From: Sciurus carolinensis
Lineage: Eukaryota; Chordata; Mammalia; Rodentia; Sciuridae
Reading direction: 5' to 3'
Length of the DNA stretch: 64,000 bases
Assembly: GCF_902686445.1 (NCBI RefSeq)
Contig: NC_062232.1
Coordinates: 13,127,105-13,191,104, forward strand
Shown: positions 11,555 to 23,926 of the stretch, piece after piece
Numbering within the stretch: position 1 is the first letter of the stretch
Layout: each line of letters begins with the position of its first letter
The notes under the pieces: generated by a model
What the model was told of the DNA's origin: nothing
The model's database searches: none
What the model saw: the letters and a program-made list of their open reading frames with translations, nothing else
Made by a program: the position numbers and the translations under genes

Positions 11555-11965
11555 GCCTCCTTAGTATGTCACAGGACCTTTGCACTTGCTGGTCTGGTCT
11601 TTCCTCTATGGCCTACCTTTGCTATCTAACATCATTTGGATGTTCCCTCTAACTGGAATTCTCTTCTCTCAGATGTTCTTATGGCTTGCTTATCAGTTCT
11701 ATCAGGGCTCTGCTCAAAGTCAGATAATTAAAAGAGACCTTTTCTGACCTCTCTATCTAAAATACTGTCTCCATTACATTCTACTTCCTGATGTGCTTTG
11801 CTTTTCTTCAAGGCAATTCTGCTACCTGGTTATGTGATACACATATTTGCTTTGCTCATTTCGTATCAGTTGACAGGCAAGGTAGGCTTCAGGTGGGCTG
11901 GGGTTTTGATCATTGTATATCCCTGACACATCAGTAAATGTTTAACAAATGAGTGAGTGAGTAAA
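11555..11965 (+). mobile_element. L2 LINE 3' portion
   Basis: Forward L2 blocks: 'caggacctttgcacttgctgg', 'tgttccctctaactggaattctcttc', 'tcagggctctgctcaaagtc', 'gagaccttttctgacctctctatctaaaatac', ending in 'tatccctgacacatcagtaaatgtttaacaaatgagtgag'. About 400 bp of the 3' UTR are preserved. Confidence 0.8.
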
Positions 11966-12059
11966 AACAGTCTTAAAAATAAAAAACTGAAACCCAAGGT
12001 GTGTAGCTGAAACCCATATTTAATGGAATGAACTTTTAGGTACTGGGTCTCTTTACTTT

Positions 12060-12205
12060 TCTAATATTATTTATTTTTGTCTTCTCTCTTGTTTTCTTGA
12101 TTATTTTTGCTTGAGGTTTATCTTTTCATTAGACTTTTCAAAGAACCAGCTTTTGGTTTAGTTGAGCCTTTTATTCCCAGCCTTTCTTCTTGCTCAGCTC
12201 TATAT
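12060..12205 (-). mobile_element. Possible L1 ORF2 fragment
   Basis: The reversed phrase 'cattagacttttcaaagaaccagcttttggttt' matches a well-known conserved stretch of L1 ORF2 (reverse transcriptase region). Surrounding sequence is too decayed to fix the ends. Confidence 0.5.
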
Positions 12206-12717
12206 TTATTTACATTTATTTATGTATATCTGTTTTATCTCTGCACATTAGAGATTGTTTGAGTGCATAGACCATAGCCAACCACAGCCATGATGAGGCC
12301 TGCTGACTAGGTTAGACCTTTGAACTACTACGTCTGGGGTGTGGAGGTCTGTGGTTTGGAACTCTCCTTCATCAAGCCTTCCCACTTTTGTATGAACCAA
12401 TGTGGTGGAAAAGAGAAACACTTAGATTTTCTAAAAAGAACAAATTATCCAATTATTATTTAAACCAGGCTATTTTAAAACAACATTTCGATTGATCAAA
12501 GTTGATTTCTATCCTGTGAATATGATTGCTATTATAGTATTTGTTCATTGCCTCTTAACAAACGTCTTATATTGTTTCCAGTGTTACTTATTTTATTTTT
12601 TTACTCTGATTAGAACCATGGAGAGATAAAGGTTGCACTGGAATGAAAAAGTGCAAACCATGTCTCAGGATTCTTTTCTCTGATCTAAATGAAATCTATG
12701 CTAAAATGATCAAGACA

Positions 12718-12805
12718 ATGGGTCTGGGGGTTCGGCTTAATGGTAGAGGGCTTGCCTAGCATGCATGGGGCCCTGGGTTCTATCTCCAGCATAAATAAGT
12801 AACAA
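12718..12805 (+). mobile_element. ID SINE, diverged
   Basis: The tRNA-derived ID pattern 'tctgggggttcggcttaatggtagagggcttgcctagcatgc..ccctgggttctatctccagca' is intact in outline but decayed, with a weak A-rich tail. It is not a functional tRNA. Confidence 0.75.
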
Positions 12806-12809
12806 GATA

Positions 12810-14440
12810 GATAATCAGTCTTCATAATTCAGAAATTACTGGAGTCAGAATCAAGCTGTGAGAATGTGTGTTGCTAAGGGTTTCTTCTCATGGTGCATGT
12901 CTAAGACAGTGGGAAAGAAAGCCTTATGTGAACAAGGAGAATCCCTGTGTATGGACCTTCAGGGATGGATATGTATGCTTGGGGGCAGGGAGGGCATTGA
13001 TGGGAGCTCAACATCTAGTTAAAGCACTTAACCTCTGGGGTGAAATCTTAATCTAGAGAACACTGAGTGGTTTCACAGCAAAATGTCATCTGATGAACCC
13101 TGCTGTATAAAGTGGCAGACAAGTGGTCATAAATTTGTTTGGGTATTTTTGTGTCTCATTCTGGCTTTGGTTTGCAATATGATAGGCTTGATTTTCCTAA
13201 GCAGTCTCCCGATGCCATGTCCACTTGTGTTAAGATCAAGACATTTTGTTGGTATGCGAAATGTGATCAGGGTAAGCACCAAGGATTTGGCATGTTGTTG
13301 GATCATTCCCTGACCTTAAGGGAAATCAGAGGCAGAAAGTAAAGAGAAAGTGAAAGGGAGAGAGAGATGAAGAGATGGAGTGAGATAAAGAAAGAGGCAG
13401 ACATATCTGAGCTATTTAGGATTATAAAAAACCTGATCTGTAGTGCCCTAGTAAATATGAAAATATTATTCCATCCCATTTTTTGGCTCTCACCATTGAA
13501 GTTCACATTGAGAGATGAGCTCATTCTTAATATTCCTTCCACATTGAATTCTCTTTGATTCTAAATACAGGGAAGGACATCCTCTGCAATGCAGAGCAGC
13601 TTCCAACATACCTTGAAAGGTAAAAGATCAGTGGTTATCCCTAAGTACTGCTATCCAACTGTGAGCATAGGAAATGTTTCCTGCAAACCCAGTGTCCAGA
13701 GACATTTGGGTGCATCATCCAGACCATCATAGACCCAGGATAGGGCACTTTCTAGAGTCTAGTGGGAATCAGTCTGGATTGTTTGGACCCAAAGGTCACT
13801 GATCTAGTGGAGTGATGTAGTCACCACATGCAGATCAATTTTCACTGGTGAGTCTCTCAATGTTTGATACCAAAGGCATGGTTTCTTTCAGCACATGAAA
13901 TTCAAATTTCAGGCAGCAGCTGTAACAGGAGGAAAAGTTTATGTTCTACTTTTTCAAAGGTGTCAGAGGAAGAGAGACTATGCATTAAGTACAAGTTTGA
14001 GTTAGGTACATTACGTACAAGATTGAATAAGGAAGATTCGAATTTTCCAATGATATGCAGAAAGTGAAAAGTTCGAACATAAACAGACATGATTTATTTA
14101 CCACAGAATATCAAGACCATTAAGCCAAGCCAAGAAGCATGGGTGTGCCAGTAAAATCTTGACAGATACCAGAAGAAAAATGAGAACCCAACTTACTAAG
14201 TGGTGGGAAAGAATAATTGGTGGTATTATGGAATTCTTTTCAAAGAGCCCATATAGAAATAAGTGAGTATAGTGTTCTTGAACAGTGGCCCATTTATAAT
14301 TGAAGCTTTTTCTTTGGCATATATGAACTAGCCAGATCACTGAGATGGAGGATGCTTTTTCCAATAGAAAGAGTAATTGGATTGTTTTTCATCTAAATAA
14401 CCAGTTTATTATCTACCCAGAATATTCAATTGTAAAGAAC
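12810..14440. other. Unassigned sequence with a GA-rich run
   Basis: No gene recognised. A purine-rich GA/GGGA tract lies at about 13335-13392. The stretch 13560-13800 has phrasing that suggests a decayed transposon or LTR, but I cannot name it. Confidence 0.4.
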
Positions 14441-14444
14441 TCTA

Positions 14445-15128
14445 AGGCTATGCTGTCCAATATGGCAGTCTTTAGCCAAAATGTGATGAGCATTTGAAAT
14501 ATGGCTAGTGTGATTGAGGAGCTGAATTTTAAATCTCATTTAGTTTTAATGAATTTAAATGTAAAAACTGATACTCGATTCAATTATTAGAACAGTTTTA
14601 GTATCTTTGGAACAACTTTGATATGTGAACTTATGTTTTCAACTGTTTCATAAAGTCAAGTATTCCTGATGAAAATTTACCACCCGAATTGAGATGTACT
14701 GTAACTAAAAAAACACAAGATTTCAAACACTTAATACAGAACATAATGCCAAATATCAAACTTTAGATTATGTAGAGGTAAATGAGAGGGTGGAGGAGGC
14801 AGGGATATGAAAGATGGTGGAACGAGACAGACATCATCACCCTATGTACATGTGTGATTACATGAATGGTATGAATCTACATTGTGCACAACCATATTGG
14901 ACCCCATTTGTGTACATTGAATCAAAATGCAGTCTGTAAAAATAAAAAAATTTAAAAATTTTTTTGTGTACTGATCACATGTTGAAAATATTATTTTAGA
15001 CAGATTAAGTAAATATATTATTGAACTTAATTTTACCTTATTCTGTTTTCTTCTCAAAATGTGACTACTGGAAAAACTAAAATTACATATATGGCTTGTA
15101 TTATATTTCAAAATCGAACAGTGCTTTA
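14445..15128 (+). mobile_element. hAT-Charlie element (MER3/MER33-like), split by L1
   Basis: The left part (14445-14757) starts 'gctgtccaatatggcagtc' and passes 'atttgaaatatggctagtgtgattgaggagctgaatttt' and 'tattcctgatgaaaatttacc'. The right part (14958-15128) reads 'gtactgatcacatgttgaaaatattatttt', 'aaatgtgactactggaaaaactaaaattacatatatggct' and ends 'cgaacagtgctt'. The family name is uncertain; the same family recurs at 19803 (+) and 49425 (-). Confidence 0.7.
14760..14957 (+). mobile_element. Sciurid-type L1 3' end (5'-truncated)
   Basis: It contains the 3' UTR terminal phrases 'atgtacatgtgtgattacatgaatggtatgaatctacattgtgcacaacca' and 'ccccatttgtgtacattgaatcaaaatgcagtctgt' followed by an A-rich tail. 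It lies inside the hAT element above. Confidence 0.75.
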
Positions 15129-17400
15129 GGCACTACATTTGGTACTTAAGGTTACTTTTCTAGTGAAGACTGAAATGAACTGTGATGTAAGAAAAATGGT
15201 GACTCCTCTAGTCTCATATGCACTAAAAGTTTCCCCTGCTCTTCCAGTCTATTCCCTGAACCCAACCACTAGGCAATTTTTTTTAAACGTAAGTATCTGT
15301 GTCCTGAAAAAGGTAGATATTACTGAACTTTGTTGTGTGCTATTAAAGCCTTAAGGTCAATGAAGAATCTAGTTGGTAAGTGGTTTGGGGAAAACATATT
15401 CCTCTTTACATGTCTGCCTTGGGTTGAGTTCTTTGTATAGTCTCTGAGATGGAGATCTGTATGTAGGAATTTTACTGTGGAACCCACACCTCAGAGAATG
15501 AGGGAAGAAGCAGGACTGGGCATGGGGAAGAGCTGAACAGCAATGCAACACAAAGAGACTTCAGCTCTGAAAGTGAGTTGACTCATTTTGAATTTTCCCA
15601 AATTGAGACAAGAGGGCTTGGCCTTTGCATCCTCCAACTGATCAGTCTTTGGATGTAGGTTGCCCTTAGGTAGGGGGCAGAAATTTGGTTGAAGCAGCTT
15701 CTTTTATAGCCAGAAACAACTGTGAGCCCTCAGCTTCCAGCATTCTTAGCAGCTGGGGGTGTTATTAGTTCATAACGGGGTGTCTTGGTGGTGTACCACA
15801 GCATCCACTATAACATCCACTATAGCATCTTGCTCTTAATCATCAGCCCCATCCAGAGCCAGACATGCAAAACCTTTCAAATGGCACCATTCTAAATTTA
15901 GAGAACTGTAAAAAACATCTCCATGTAACCAAGAATGAAGGGTATGTGTCTTTTTGTGTTCCTCTACTTCCTACCCTGGAAAGAGCCATAGTTTCTAAAA
16001 TACAGAAAGAGTAAGAGATTGGAAGTAGGGGGAGAAAATGGATAGAGAGAATGGAAAGGATGAATTAATATGACTCAATCACTCTTAAATCCCCCAGTGT
16101 CATAGATACCCAGAGAGCCATTTTATTTTCCCCTGACTTCTGAATCAGGCTGTAGCCACAGCCTGGAGTCACTCAGAAATGTAGGGAAGGATGGATGATG
16201 TCTACTCTTATCCCAGAGTAGACACCCTGCCCAGATCAACTTAGAAGGAAGTCAATACACTCACCTTAGAGTAGTATTCCACTGGCTTCCAGCCACATGG
16301 AGAAAAATGTCACTGAGATAACAAGCCCATAAAGAGAGCAGGTCTCAGTCCCCAGTTCCTTCTGAGTGACCTGTAGCTGCTGCAGAGGAAATAAGAGCTT
16401 GGTAGTCATTCTACCTGAGAGCTTGATCCTGATTCTTCTCTGTGTGTCTGTTTGATTATCCATCTGATTGTTCTGTTTCCAGTTTCCCATTTAGTCCAAG
16501 TTTATATTTAGTACTATTTCTTCTCAAGAATCTCCCCTGCCTGTTTGCAAACACTGATTAATCAGAGATGCTCAACAGCCTGTGATCATTGGACAGGAGC
16601 ATTTTCCCATAAGTCTTTTCTGCTTCTCCTGTTATTTGTCTGTAATTTAACATCTGTACATGTTACAGGTGTATGTACTCACATGGAGATGCACACACTC
16701 TTTAACTTGCATATCTCTGAAACCACACTCGTGCAAACTGGGTTATAGCTGCCCCCAGCTAACTCATTTCACTTTCTGCCCTCTCCCTTCATCCCTTTCC
16801 TATCTCCAGCCTCCTACTCTTTGCCTCTCATTTCATGCTACTTCCGAGAGAGAAATCTCATTATTTCTGATTGAGGGGCTCCTGTGCCCTCCCCAACTAC
16901 ATGTCATGCCCATTCCCAGCTTGTTAAAGTGTCACAGGAGAATTCAGAACTCTGATTTATCCACCAGAAGGAATGACTCTAGGGGGATGGGAAAGGGGAG
17001 AGCAGGGACTAAGAAATGGAATGAAAAGGGAAAGAATTGGCAGGGAAGGGTTGCAGGCTGTAGAGCTGTGACAGCCTCAGGATGCTTGGATTGGTTGTGT
17101 CAGGACACATAATGAATGTAGCGCATTTTATCAGAAGCCTAAAGAAGAAGCTGAGAACATGCCATTGGGTCTTGGAGATGGCTATTGAGGTAGGCTGTAA
17201 TGAACTTTTTTTAGGTCTCCCTCCCTCTTTTCTCCTTGAAAGTGGAAAATGATGTAGTTTATAATTTAAAAGACTTCCTAAATCTACCTTTGTCCTATTT
17301 GTTAGCCTGAGGGCAGGGATTAGATATCTTGTACTGCACTAAGCATGTGGGTCTGGTATACGTGGGGGCACAGAAGAAGTTTGCTCAATGCACAACCCAG
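15129..17400. other. Unassigned sequence
   Basis: No gene or named repeat is supported. The largest frame here, 150 codons at 16660-17112 (+), uses a non-conserved-looking mixture of residues and has no splice or domain support. Confidence 0.4.
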
Positions 17401-17404
17401 AAAT

Positions 17405-17710
17405 CAGCCAGGTCTTCCAGCTGTCTTGAGTTTGGTTCCCCCAGAAACAGACCTGACATAATGATCCAACTGCAGATAGTTTATTTGGAGGGAAACTAAA
17501 AAAATCACCAGTAGATATTGAGGATATGATACAGGGAAGAGGGTCATCCAATAAAGGGACATTTATCTAGCTTAACCCTGCAGAAGGATTATCTCACCCA
17601 AGGGGCGAGGAACCTAGAGAGTTTATATACCCACTTCCCAAAAGTTATTGGTTGGGGCTTGCTCATGGAGGTGGTAGTTCCCTTGCATTTCTGGTCCACC
17701 TTGTGTATGG
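17405..17710. mobile_element. Possible decayed LTR
   Basis: The phrase 'ggttcccccagaaacagacctgacataatgatccaactgcagatagtttatttggagg' resembles a mammalian LTR-like repeat seen again, much diverged, near 36705. Family name and orientation are not certain. Confidence 0.4.
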
Positions 17711-17859
17711 ACAAAGAAGCCTCCACAGTTTTGGTTCAGAAAATTAGCCCTTAGGCTCAGAGACACAGATATCAGCCTTTAGAAATCTTTTGGAGCTTAC
17801 CATATTGGTCTGACAGATATGTGCGGAATACCAACAGGGTCTTACGTAGCAAAGTTTCA

Positions 17860-18525
17860 TGCATTCATTTATTAATTCCATTAGATATTTATTCAGCTGC
17901 TCCTTTGTTCCTGGCACTGTCCTGAGTGTTGAGGATACAGCAATAAACAAAACACATATAAATCTCTACTCTCAGAGAACTTGCAATCTAGTGGAGGAAA
18001 CCAACATAAATAAATGAACTTATTATACAGCTTGTTGGGTGGTGATAATGCCATAAAAAATAAAAACAGAGGATAAGGTTTTCTGAAGGTACCATATTGA
18101 ATTGGGAAATAAAGGAAAGACTTGTTGAGAAGCAGATACATGAGTAAAAACCTGGAGGGAACACATGGATGACTGGGGAAAAGAGTTCAAAGTAGTGGAA
18201 ATACTAAATGCAAAGGTCTTGAGATAGAAGTGTATGTCTGGCATGGCAAAGGAAGGGCAAGGAGACTGGTGTGGATGGAGCAGAGTGGGTGAGGCATAAA
18301 CCACAGGAGATAAACTCAGAGATATCAGCTCAGAGAAGTTCTCAGGTGGTGCCAAAAGTATAGGTTATGCAGCACCTTGTGGTTGATTATAAGGCCTTAC
18401 CTTTTTATTCTGACTAAGATGGGAAGCTGCTGGGTAGATTTTTAGCAAAAAAAAGGACATGTTCTGGCTTATGTGACTATATCAAGAACACACTGAGGCA
18501 GAACAGACATGGAGGGAAACAGGGA
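17860..18525 (-). mobile_element. L2 LINE 3' portion, long
   Basis: Reversed L2 3' end: 'attcatttattaattccattagatatttattcagctg..cctggcactgtcctgag..gaggatacagcaataaacaaaac..ctctactctcagagaacttgcaatctagtggagg', then body phrases such as 'aatgcaaaggtcttgagatag' and 'aaggacatgttctggctta'. Over 600 bp are traceable, one of the longest L2 fragments here. Confidence 0.8.
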
Positions 18526-18529
18526 GCCC

Positions 18530-18822
18530 TGTCACAATGCACATCTTTTAGGACTTCCATTTTACTCCATAATAGTGAATTCCATCTTTATGTATATCTG
18601 TGAAGCACCAATTAAAAAACAATTAATAAATAGAAGGAAGACCAGTAGTGTAGAGGAGAGGGAGTGGGGGAGGGACATGAGAGGGAAAAAGGAAGTGCTG
18701 GGGATTGAAGTGGAGCAAATCATATTTCCATGCATGTGTGATTAGGTCAAAATGAACTCCAATATTGTGTATAACTACAATGCACTAATAAAAATGTTTT
18801 AAAAATAAAAAATGAGAATGAA
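18530..18822 (+). mobile_element. Sciurid-type L1 3' end with polypurine tract
   Basis: A G-rich polypurine stretch (18652-18700) precedes 'aagtgctggggattgaagtggagcaaatcatat' and 'actacaatgcactaataaaaatg', followed by an A-rich tail: the layout of a sciurid L1 3' UTR. A preceding 3' UTR half (18530-18650) is assigned with less certainty. Confidence 0.65.
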
Positions 18823-18829
18823 AACAGGT

Positions 18830-19800
18830 TTCTTGGGGTCTACACATGGCACTCTCATGATGCAGGTTCTGTTGTGTTCTGTTGGCTGAAACATGTCATA
18901 AAGCAAACCTAGATTCAAGGGAAGGAGATGAAGGCATTGGGATGAGAGAAGGTGCAAAGTCACTTTGCAAAGGGTTGTCTATACAGAAAGGAAAATTGTT
19001 ATAGCCATTTTTGATGAAGAATCTCCCAGGGCAAATGACCTCAAGTTGAACTTCCAATATCCCTGTTCTTAAGATATCTTTGGGGCACCCTGTTGTGTGT
19101 TATGGAACACTCAAGAAAACGTGCCATGTCCACTTTACATCATAGCCACCCACATGTGCCGGTGGGTATGCATGTGCCAGGTAGAGATGAGGAACAAATT
19201 GCTTCTTTTGATCCCAGTGTACCATATCCTTTGATCAGGTTTTCCTTTCCCTTTTCATCCCTGCCTCTTCTAGCTCTCCATTTCCTTCTTGTTTGAAAAC
19301 AAACACCCACCCTGTGTGTCATGAAGAGGATTTTGCCAGATCTTCAGTAACCTTGCTCTGAGTTTCAATGTTTATTTCAACCAAAATCAGGCTCCCATCT
19401 CAAACTTGCTCAAGATGAAGTCTGTGCCAGTTATTAATAGAATCCATTGCCAGTTACTTTACAAATGAATGGCCTTAATTTTAGCACTGATGCTATTTTA
19501 GGTTCTGTGGGTTGGGTAGAGAGTGGCATTATGAATGCAGTGTTGACAGATCTGGTTCCATATTATTGTATTAGAGTAGTTTATGAGTATGCTTCTTAAA
19601 GTTGAGATTTGTGAATTCCATTGATTTCCCTCCCAACACCTCATGCACCTGGTGGACTCTCATATAATGTGAACCTGGAATTAAATGTCAGTTTCTACAA
19701 TAGTCTATCCAATACCTTAGACATGTCCCTCTTTTCAAGCTAGGATAGAAGGATCTCAAAGCATCTCTGTAGATTAACTATATGTTTTTAATATCTTTAC
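18830..19800. other. Unassigned sequence
   Basis: No gene or named repeat recognised. Confidence 0.4.
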
Positions 19801-19802
19801 CA

Positions 19803-20005
19803 GCACTGCCCAATAGAACTTCCTGTGATGATGGGAATATTCTCCATCTATTATGTCCAGTATGATAGCCAGTAGTCACTTATAGCTATTGGCCTTTTTC
19901 AATGTGGTTATGTAATTAAAGAAATGAATTTTTAGTTTTTTCTATTTTAGTTGAATTGTATTTAAATTTTTACTAAATTTAAATTTAAATGCCATATTAG
20001 ACTGT
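19803..20005 (+). mobile_element. hAT-Charlie MITE (MER3/MER33-like)
   Basis: It begins 'agcactgcccaatagaacttcctgtgatgatgggaatattctccat' and continues 'gatagccagtagtcacttatagctattggcc' and 'attttagttgaattgtatttaaatttttactaaatttaaatttaaat'. This is the short form of the family seen in long form at 14445. Confidence 0.75.
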
Positions 20006-20009
20006 GAAG

Positions 20010-21095
20010 CTTTAGCTAGTTCTCAAATTTCCCCACTGAAATGCTTCTGGTGGCAGAGAAAAGAAAATGCATACTTCCATAACTTGAGCAATTTTTCAAG
20101 TACAAAATAATTTGGAAGTCTTAGCTTAAAATGCATACTAATTTTGCATTTCTGTTTATAATATATATATTCTACCATGGAGCTAAGTTAATGATCCAGA
20201 AATATATGCCCATGACCTCCTGACCATATGGCTGCCATATACCCTATGAGGTCATGAGGGATAGTTGCAGACGGAGGACATCATGATGAGTAAAGTGCCT
20301 AAAAATTTAAACTTTACATTATTCTAATTTTAGTGCAGCCTGAGATTAAAAACATCTCATCAAATACCTACTCAGTGATAGGAATGACCTCCTGATCAGT
20401 ATGGGTTATAACCTCTCACTGCATTGCAAACCTCCTATTTGATTTAAAAGAAAATTCTCCCCCAGAAAGCTCTTCAAGTGCATTTAATGAATTAGATGAT
20501 GTCTGTAACTTTCTGTGACATTTACTTCAATAAGCTGTGGGAGTGATTTAGTGATCAGTGGGCACTGACATTTGAGGAGGGAAAGACAAACTTTGCTGCT
20601 TCTGACATGACTTTTTCCCTTCTTCTCTTGACTTTGTCCTTGCATCCATGGAAACTTTGAGAGATGCTGCATTCTCTGTGTTTTGGAAGTAATATGTTTC
20701 TTTTCCCCAACATATAGCCACAAATCAATCTCTCCTTTCTGTGTCTGATGTTGCAAGTGTGTGTACTGAGTATGTTTTCCACAGTATTTGAACTTTGTCT
20801 TGTTCTGCCTTTTGCACATATGGGTGTGCATGTGTGTGCCTGTTGTATGCACATGTGTGTGTGTATACATGGGCTGCTCCTCAACATGGAATTTGTTCCA
20901 TCATGTTTTAAAGAAAAACACATGGAAGAAAAAGGATTTTAAAAGTCAGATTTTAAAAAATTCTTTACACAGATACATACATAAATACAACTCTAACCAT
21001 GCCTTCATCTCATTATTACCTCACAAATGAAGATCAGAACATTGCCCGCATCCTACTAAGACTGTGCATCCTGAATCTATGACTTATCAGTTTGT
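20010..21095. other. Unassigned sequence with TG-rich stretch
   Basis: No gene seen. An imperfect TG/CA-rich stretch at about 20815-20870 explains the overlapping open frames on both strands there. A short (TA)n lies near 20160. Confidence 0.45.
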
Positions 21096-21225
21096 GTGGT
21101 CTTGGAATAGTTGTTTATTCTCTCTGAGTACATTTCATTATTCATAAAATGGGAATAAAAATGTCTACCTTGAAGAATTGTTTTCAGTAAAAAGAATGTA
21201 TTGTTAACCCAATGTAACTGGAGCT
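21095..21225 (+). mobile_element. MIR SINE fragment
   Basis: Forward MIR core and tail: 'gtggtcttggaatagttgtttattctctctgagtacatttcattattcataaaatgggaataaaaatgtctacctt'. Confidence 0.6.
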
Positions 21226-21229
21226 TCAC

Positions 21230-23130
21230 ATGGTCCAGTCTTGGTATAGCATCATAATATGTATTATAGATAGTAATCAGAGGGACTGAATATAATCCTT
21301 GATTCTCAAAGTGTTAAAGGGGATCCAATCATAACCTATAGCAACATTTCTCAAAAACAAAACAAAACTGACTTCTTTTCATCTCTTGAACACACCTGAG
21401 CATCTCAGAAAGTTCCTTCTTTCCTTGTTCTCAGTTCTTTTCAATTCTCACAAGCTCTCCCACTCTCTAATATCCTATCTATATGATGCTTATGTTTCAC
21501 ACCTCTTCTCACTTCTTTCCATTAATTCTTTCCTTCTCTGAGGTAAAGAGGCTATGATTTTTCTTATATCATTAATATTTTTTGCATATGTCAAATGCCT
21601 GTCCCATAGTAAGCAATCAGGATGATGAAGAATCTTGGCTCTCATTGCTTATCTAGGGCCCTCTTTAGAGTTCCATTGGAGGTGAATACCACTGAGGTTG
21701 ACTCTGAGACCAGGGATGTGGGAGGGGTGCTGTTATCAGTCATTACAACTGTTAAGCAGTTTACAAATTGTTTGAATTTAATTCATTCACTTATTTGATT
21801 TATATGGGTTGCTTTATCCATGTCCTTGAACAGTTTGGAAGGAGTGGACAGAGAAAACAGGTAATATAGACTGAAAGTAAATAAATAATAAATATGATCA
21901 AAGAAAAATAAAATGAAGTCCCAAAATGGGCATCCCAAACTGAGGTTCATCTCAGAGACATTGGGGAAGCTGGAGGAATGTGACAAACTTCACTGTCATC
22001 TTGAGGACTAAAGCTTAAGAACCATATGGTCAAAAAAAAAAGGAACCATGTAGTCATGCTTATTTGAATATAAAGTGATCTCCAGCAATGTACTGAAATG
22101 AGCTTTGTGTCTTTGTTATGCAGCGTTAGTAACTATGGTGGACGTTTGAGTTTAATTGTCTGATTCCTGCATTTGCTGTCTAGAGGCTGGCTTTAAACAG
22201 CAGAGGCACAATACTCTCAACTCCCAAGATCTTGCTGCTCCACTGGGTCTCATATACTCTTATTCATTTCACACTCCTAGTAAGTTTTTGGCATTTTGAG
22301 GACTATTAAAAGATGGGCTTTTTCATAACACATTTGGGTGCTAGACTGTGGGCTATGGTGTACTGAGCAACTTGTTCACAAGGGTCAATTGTGCGCATCT
22401 CTCATATTCAGTAATATCAAGTTAGGAGTTGATGTGAAGTCAGTCGTGCTGGGAATATTTACACCACAGAAATTAGCAAACATGACAAATCAGGGCTTTT
22501 CCCCCTATGAAATGTCGCTGTTAAACATTCACTAGCATACTGCTGGTACTGAGTGCATGATCATGTCAAGTAAAATAGATGCCACTATACAGAAAAGCTA
22601 TGGGAATAATCACAAGGTAATCTGTGGACTCAAAAGTCTGTATGAAATTGTAGAACCTCAGTGAATCTCTTGGAATTTCAGACTAAGGAACTCAGAGGTT
22701 GAACATGGTGATGAATATTCTTGGGGGATTTAGAAATCATATGGGAAGAGAGGAGGTTGGAGTTTCTGATGAAGTCAGAAACAGAAAACCTGATTTCACA
22801 TCTCAAAACAGGTCTCTGGAGCATTTACTGCAGGAGAGCTTAGAGTTCGGATGAAATGATTCTTCCTGACACATCCTCTAAGAGACAGAGAGGATGACAA
22901 AGGACTAGGATGGGCTGTTTGTGCAACTGATGCCCTTACGGTATCTCAGCTGACAAAGCATCCTTTGACTCCCAATTATTAAATCAACTAGCACTCTTAT
23001 CTCTTCAGATGCAATATCCATGGCTGTATGTAAAGAGTTGTTCAGAGTCAAAAGTCGCCACTACCTTCAAATTCTGCTTTAGGTGTACCTAATCATTCTG
23101 CAATTTCCTCCTTCTTTGTAGTTCTTTGGG
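21230..23130. other. Unassigned sequence
   Basis: No gene or secure repeat call. The part near 21780-21990 has faint L2-like phrasing ('aatattcattcactta..') but is too decayed for a separate call. Confidence 0.4.
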
Positions 23131-23144
23131 GATACACCTATTTT

Positions 23145-23462
23145 TTATTTATTTTTGTTAGTAATACGTAACAGTAGAATGCACTCTGATACATTATATA
23201 AAATGGAGTATAACTTCTCATTCTTTTGGTTATACATGATGTATAATACCACTGGTCATGTAGTTATATATGTACATGAGGTAATAATGTCTGATTCATT
23301 CTACTATCTTTCCTACCCTGAACCCCTCCCCTCTTTTCACTCCCCTCTACCTAATCTAAAATAACTCTGTTCTTCCCTAGGTACCCCCTATTGTGAATTA
23401 GCATTCGCATATCAGAGAAAACATTTGGTTTTGGTTTTTTGGGATTGGCTTATTTTGTTTAT
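23145..23462 (-). mobile_element. Sciurid-type L1 3' end (5'-truncated)
   Basis: After a T-rich tail (reversed poly-A) it reads 'gtagaatgcactctgatacat', 'acttctcattcttttggttatacatgatg', 'gtaataatgtctgattcattctactatctttcctaccc' and 'catatcagagaaaacatttggttttggttttttgggattggcttatttt'. Flanks gatacacctattt (23131-23143) and gatgcatctattt (23463-23475) are target-site duplications. Confidence 0.8.
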
Positions 23463-23475
23463 GATGCATCTATTT

Positions 23476-23665
23476 AGAATAGTGGCTAAGAATATAGGCT
23501 TTGAAACTTCACTGAACTTGGCTCACATGCTGCTTCTACCACCTACTTACTACTTGTAGGACCTTGGGCAAACAGCTTTGTATTACTTTTCTCATCTCTA
23601 AAATGTGGATAATAATAATGTTTAACTCAAAGCTTTGTGGAGTGGAATGAAAGAGCTGCTTCATT
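23476..23665 (+). mobile_element. MIR SINE
   Basis: Near-complete forward MIR: 'agaatagtggctaagaatataggctttgaaac', 'ctgcttctaccacctacttactacttgtaggaccttgggcaaac', 'ttctcatctctaaaatgtggataataataatg'. It abuts the L1 target duplication. Confidence 0.85.
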
Positions 23666-23926
23666 ATGGATTTTGAAATGCCTAGAGTAGGTCAGGTGGG
23701 GGGCTCCTGCAGTGGGATTTATGCTGCCAGCTTTTGGGAACCCACTTGTTCCCAGTGGGAAGGACAAGAGACAATGCAGAGATTTTATAGGGAGCTCCTG
23801 AACTATCTCAGTTACATGTCAAAGTCTTAACTGCCCAAGTATCAATGTATCCACAGTCCTCCTCTACAAATTAGGCTTCATTTCCTTCACAGTGCTTGAG
23901 CTTAACCAACAAAATTGTTTACTTAC

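Noticed and set aside
16660..17112. 150-codon plus-strand open frame
   Set aside because: Composition changes along its length and no motif or splice support exists.
18023..18355. 110-codon minus-strand frame
   Set aside because: It lies within an L2 element.
20484..20923. Two overlapping 122-128 codon minus-strand frames rich in His, Thr and Cys
   Set aside because: The composition comes from a TG/CA-rich low-complexity stretch.
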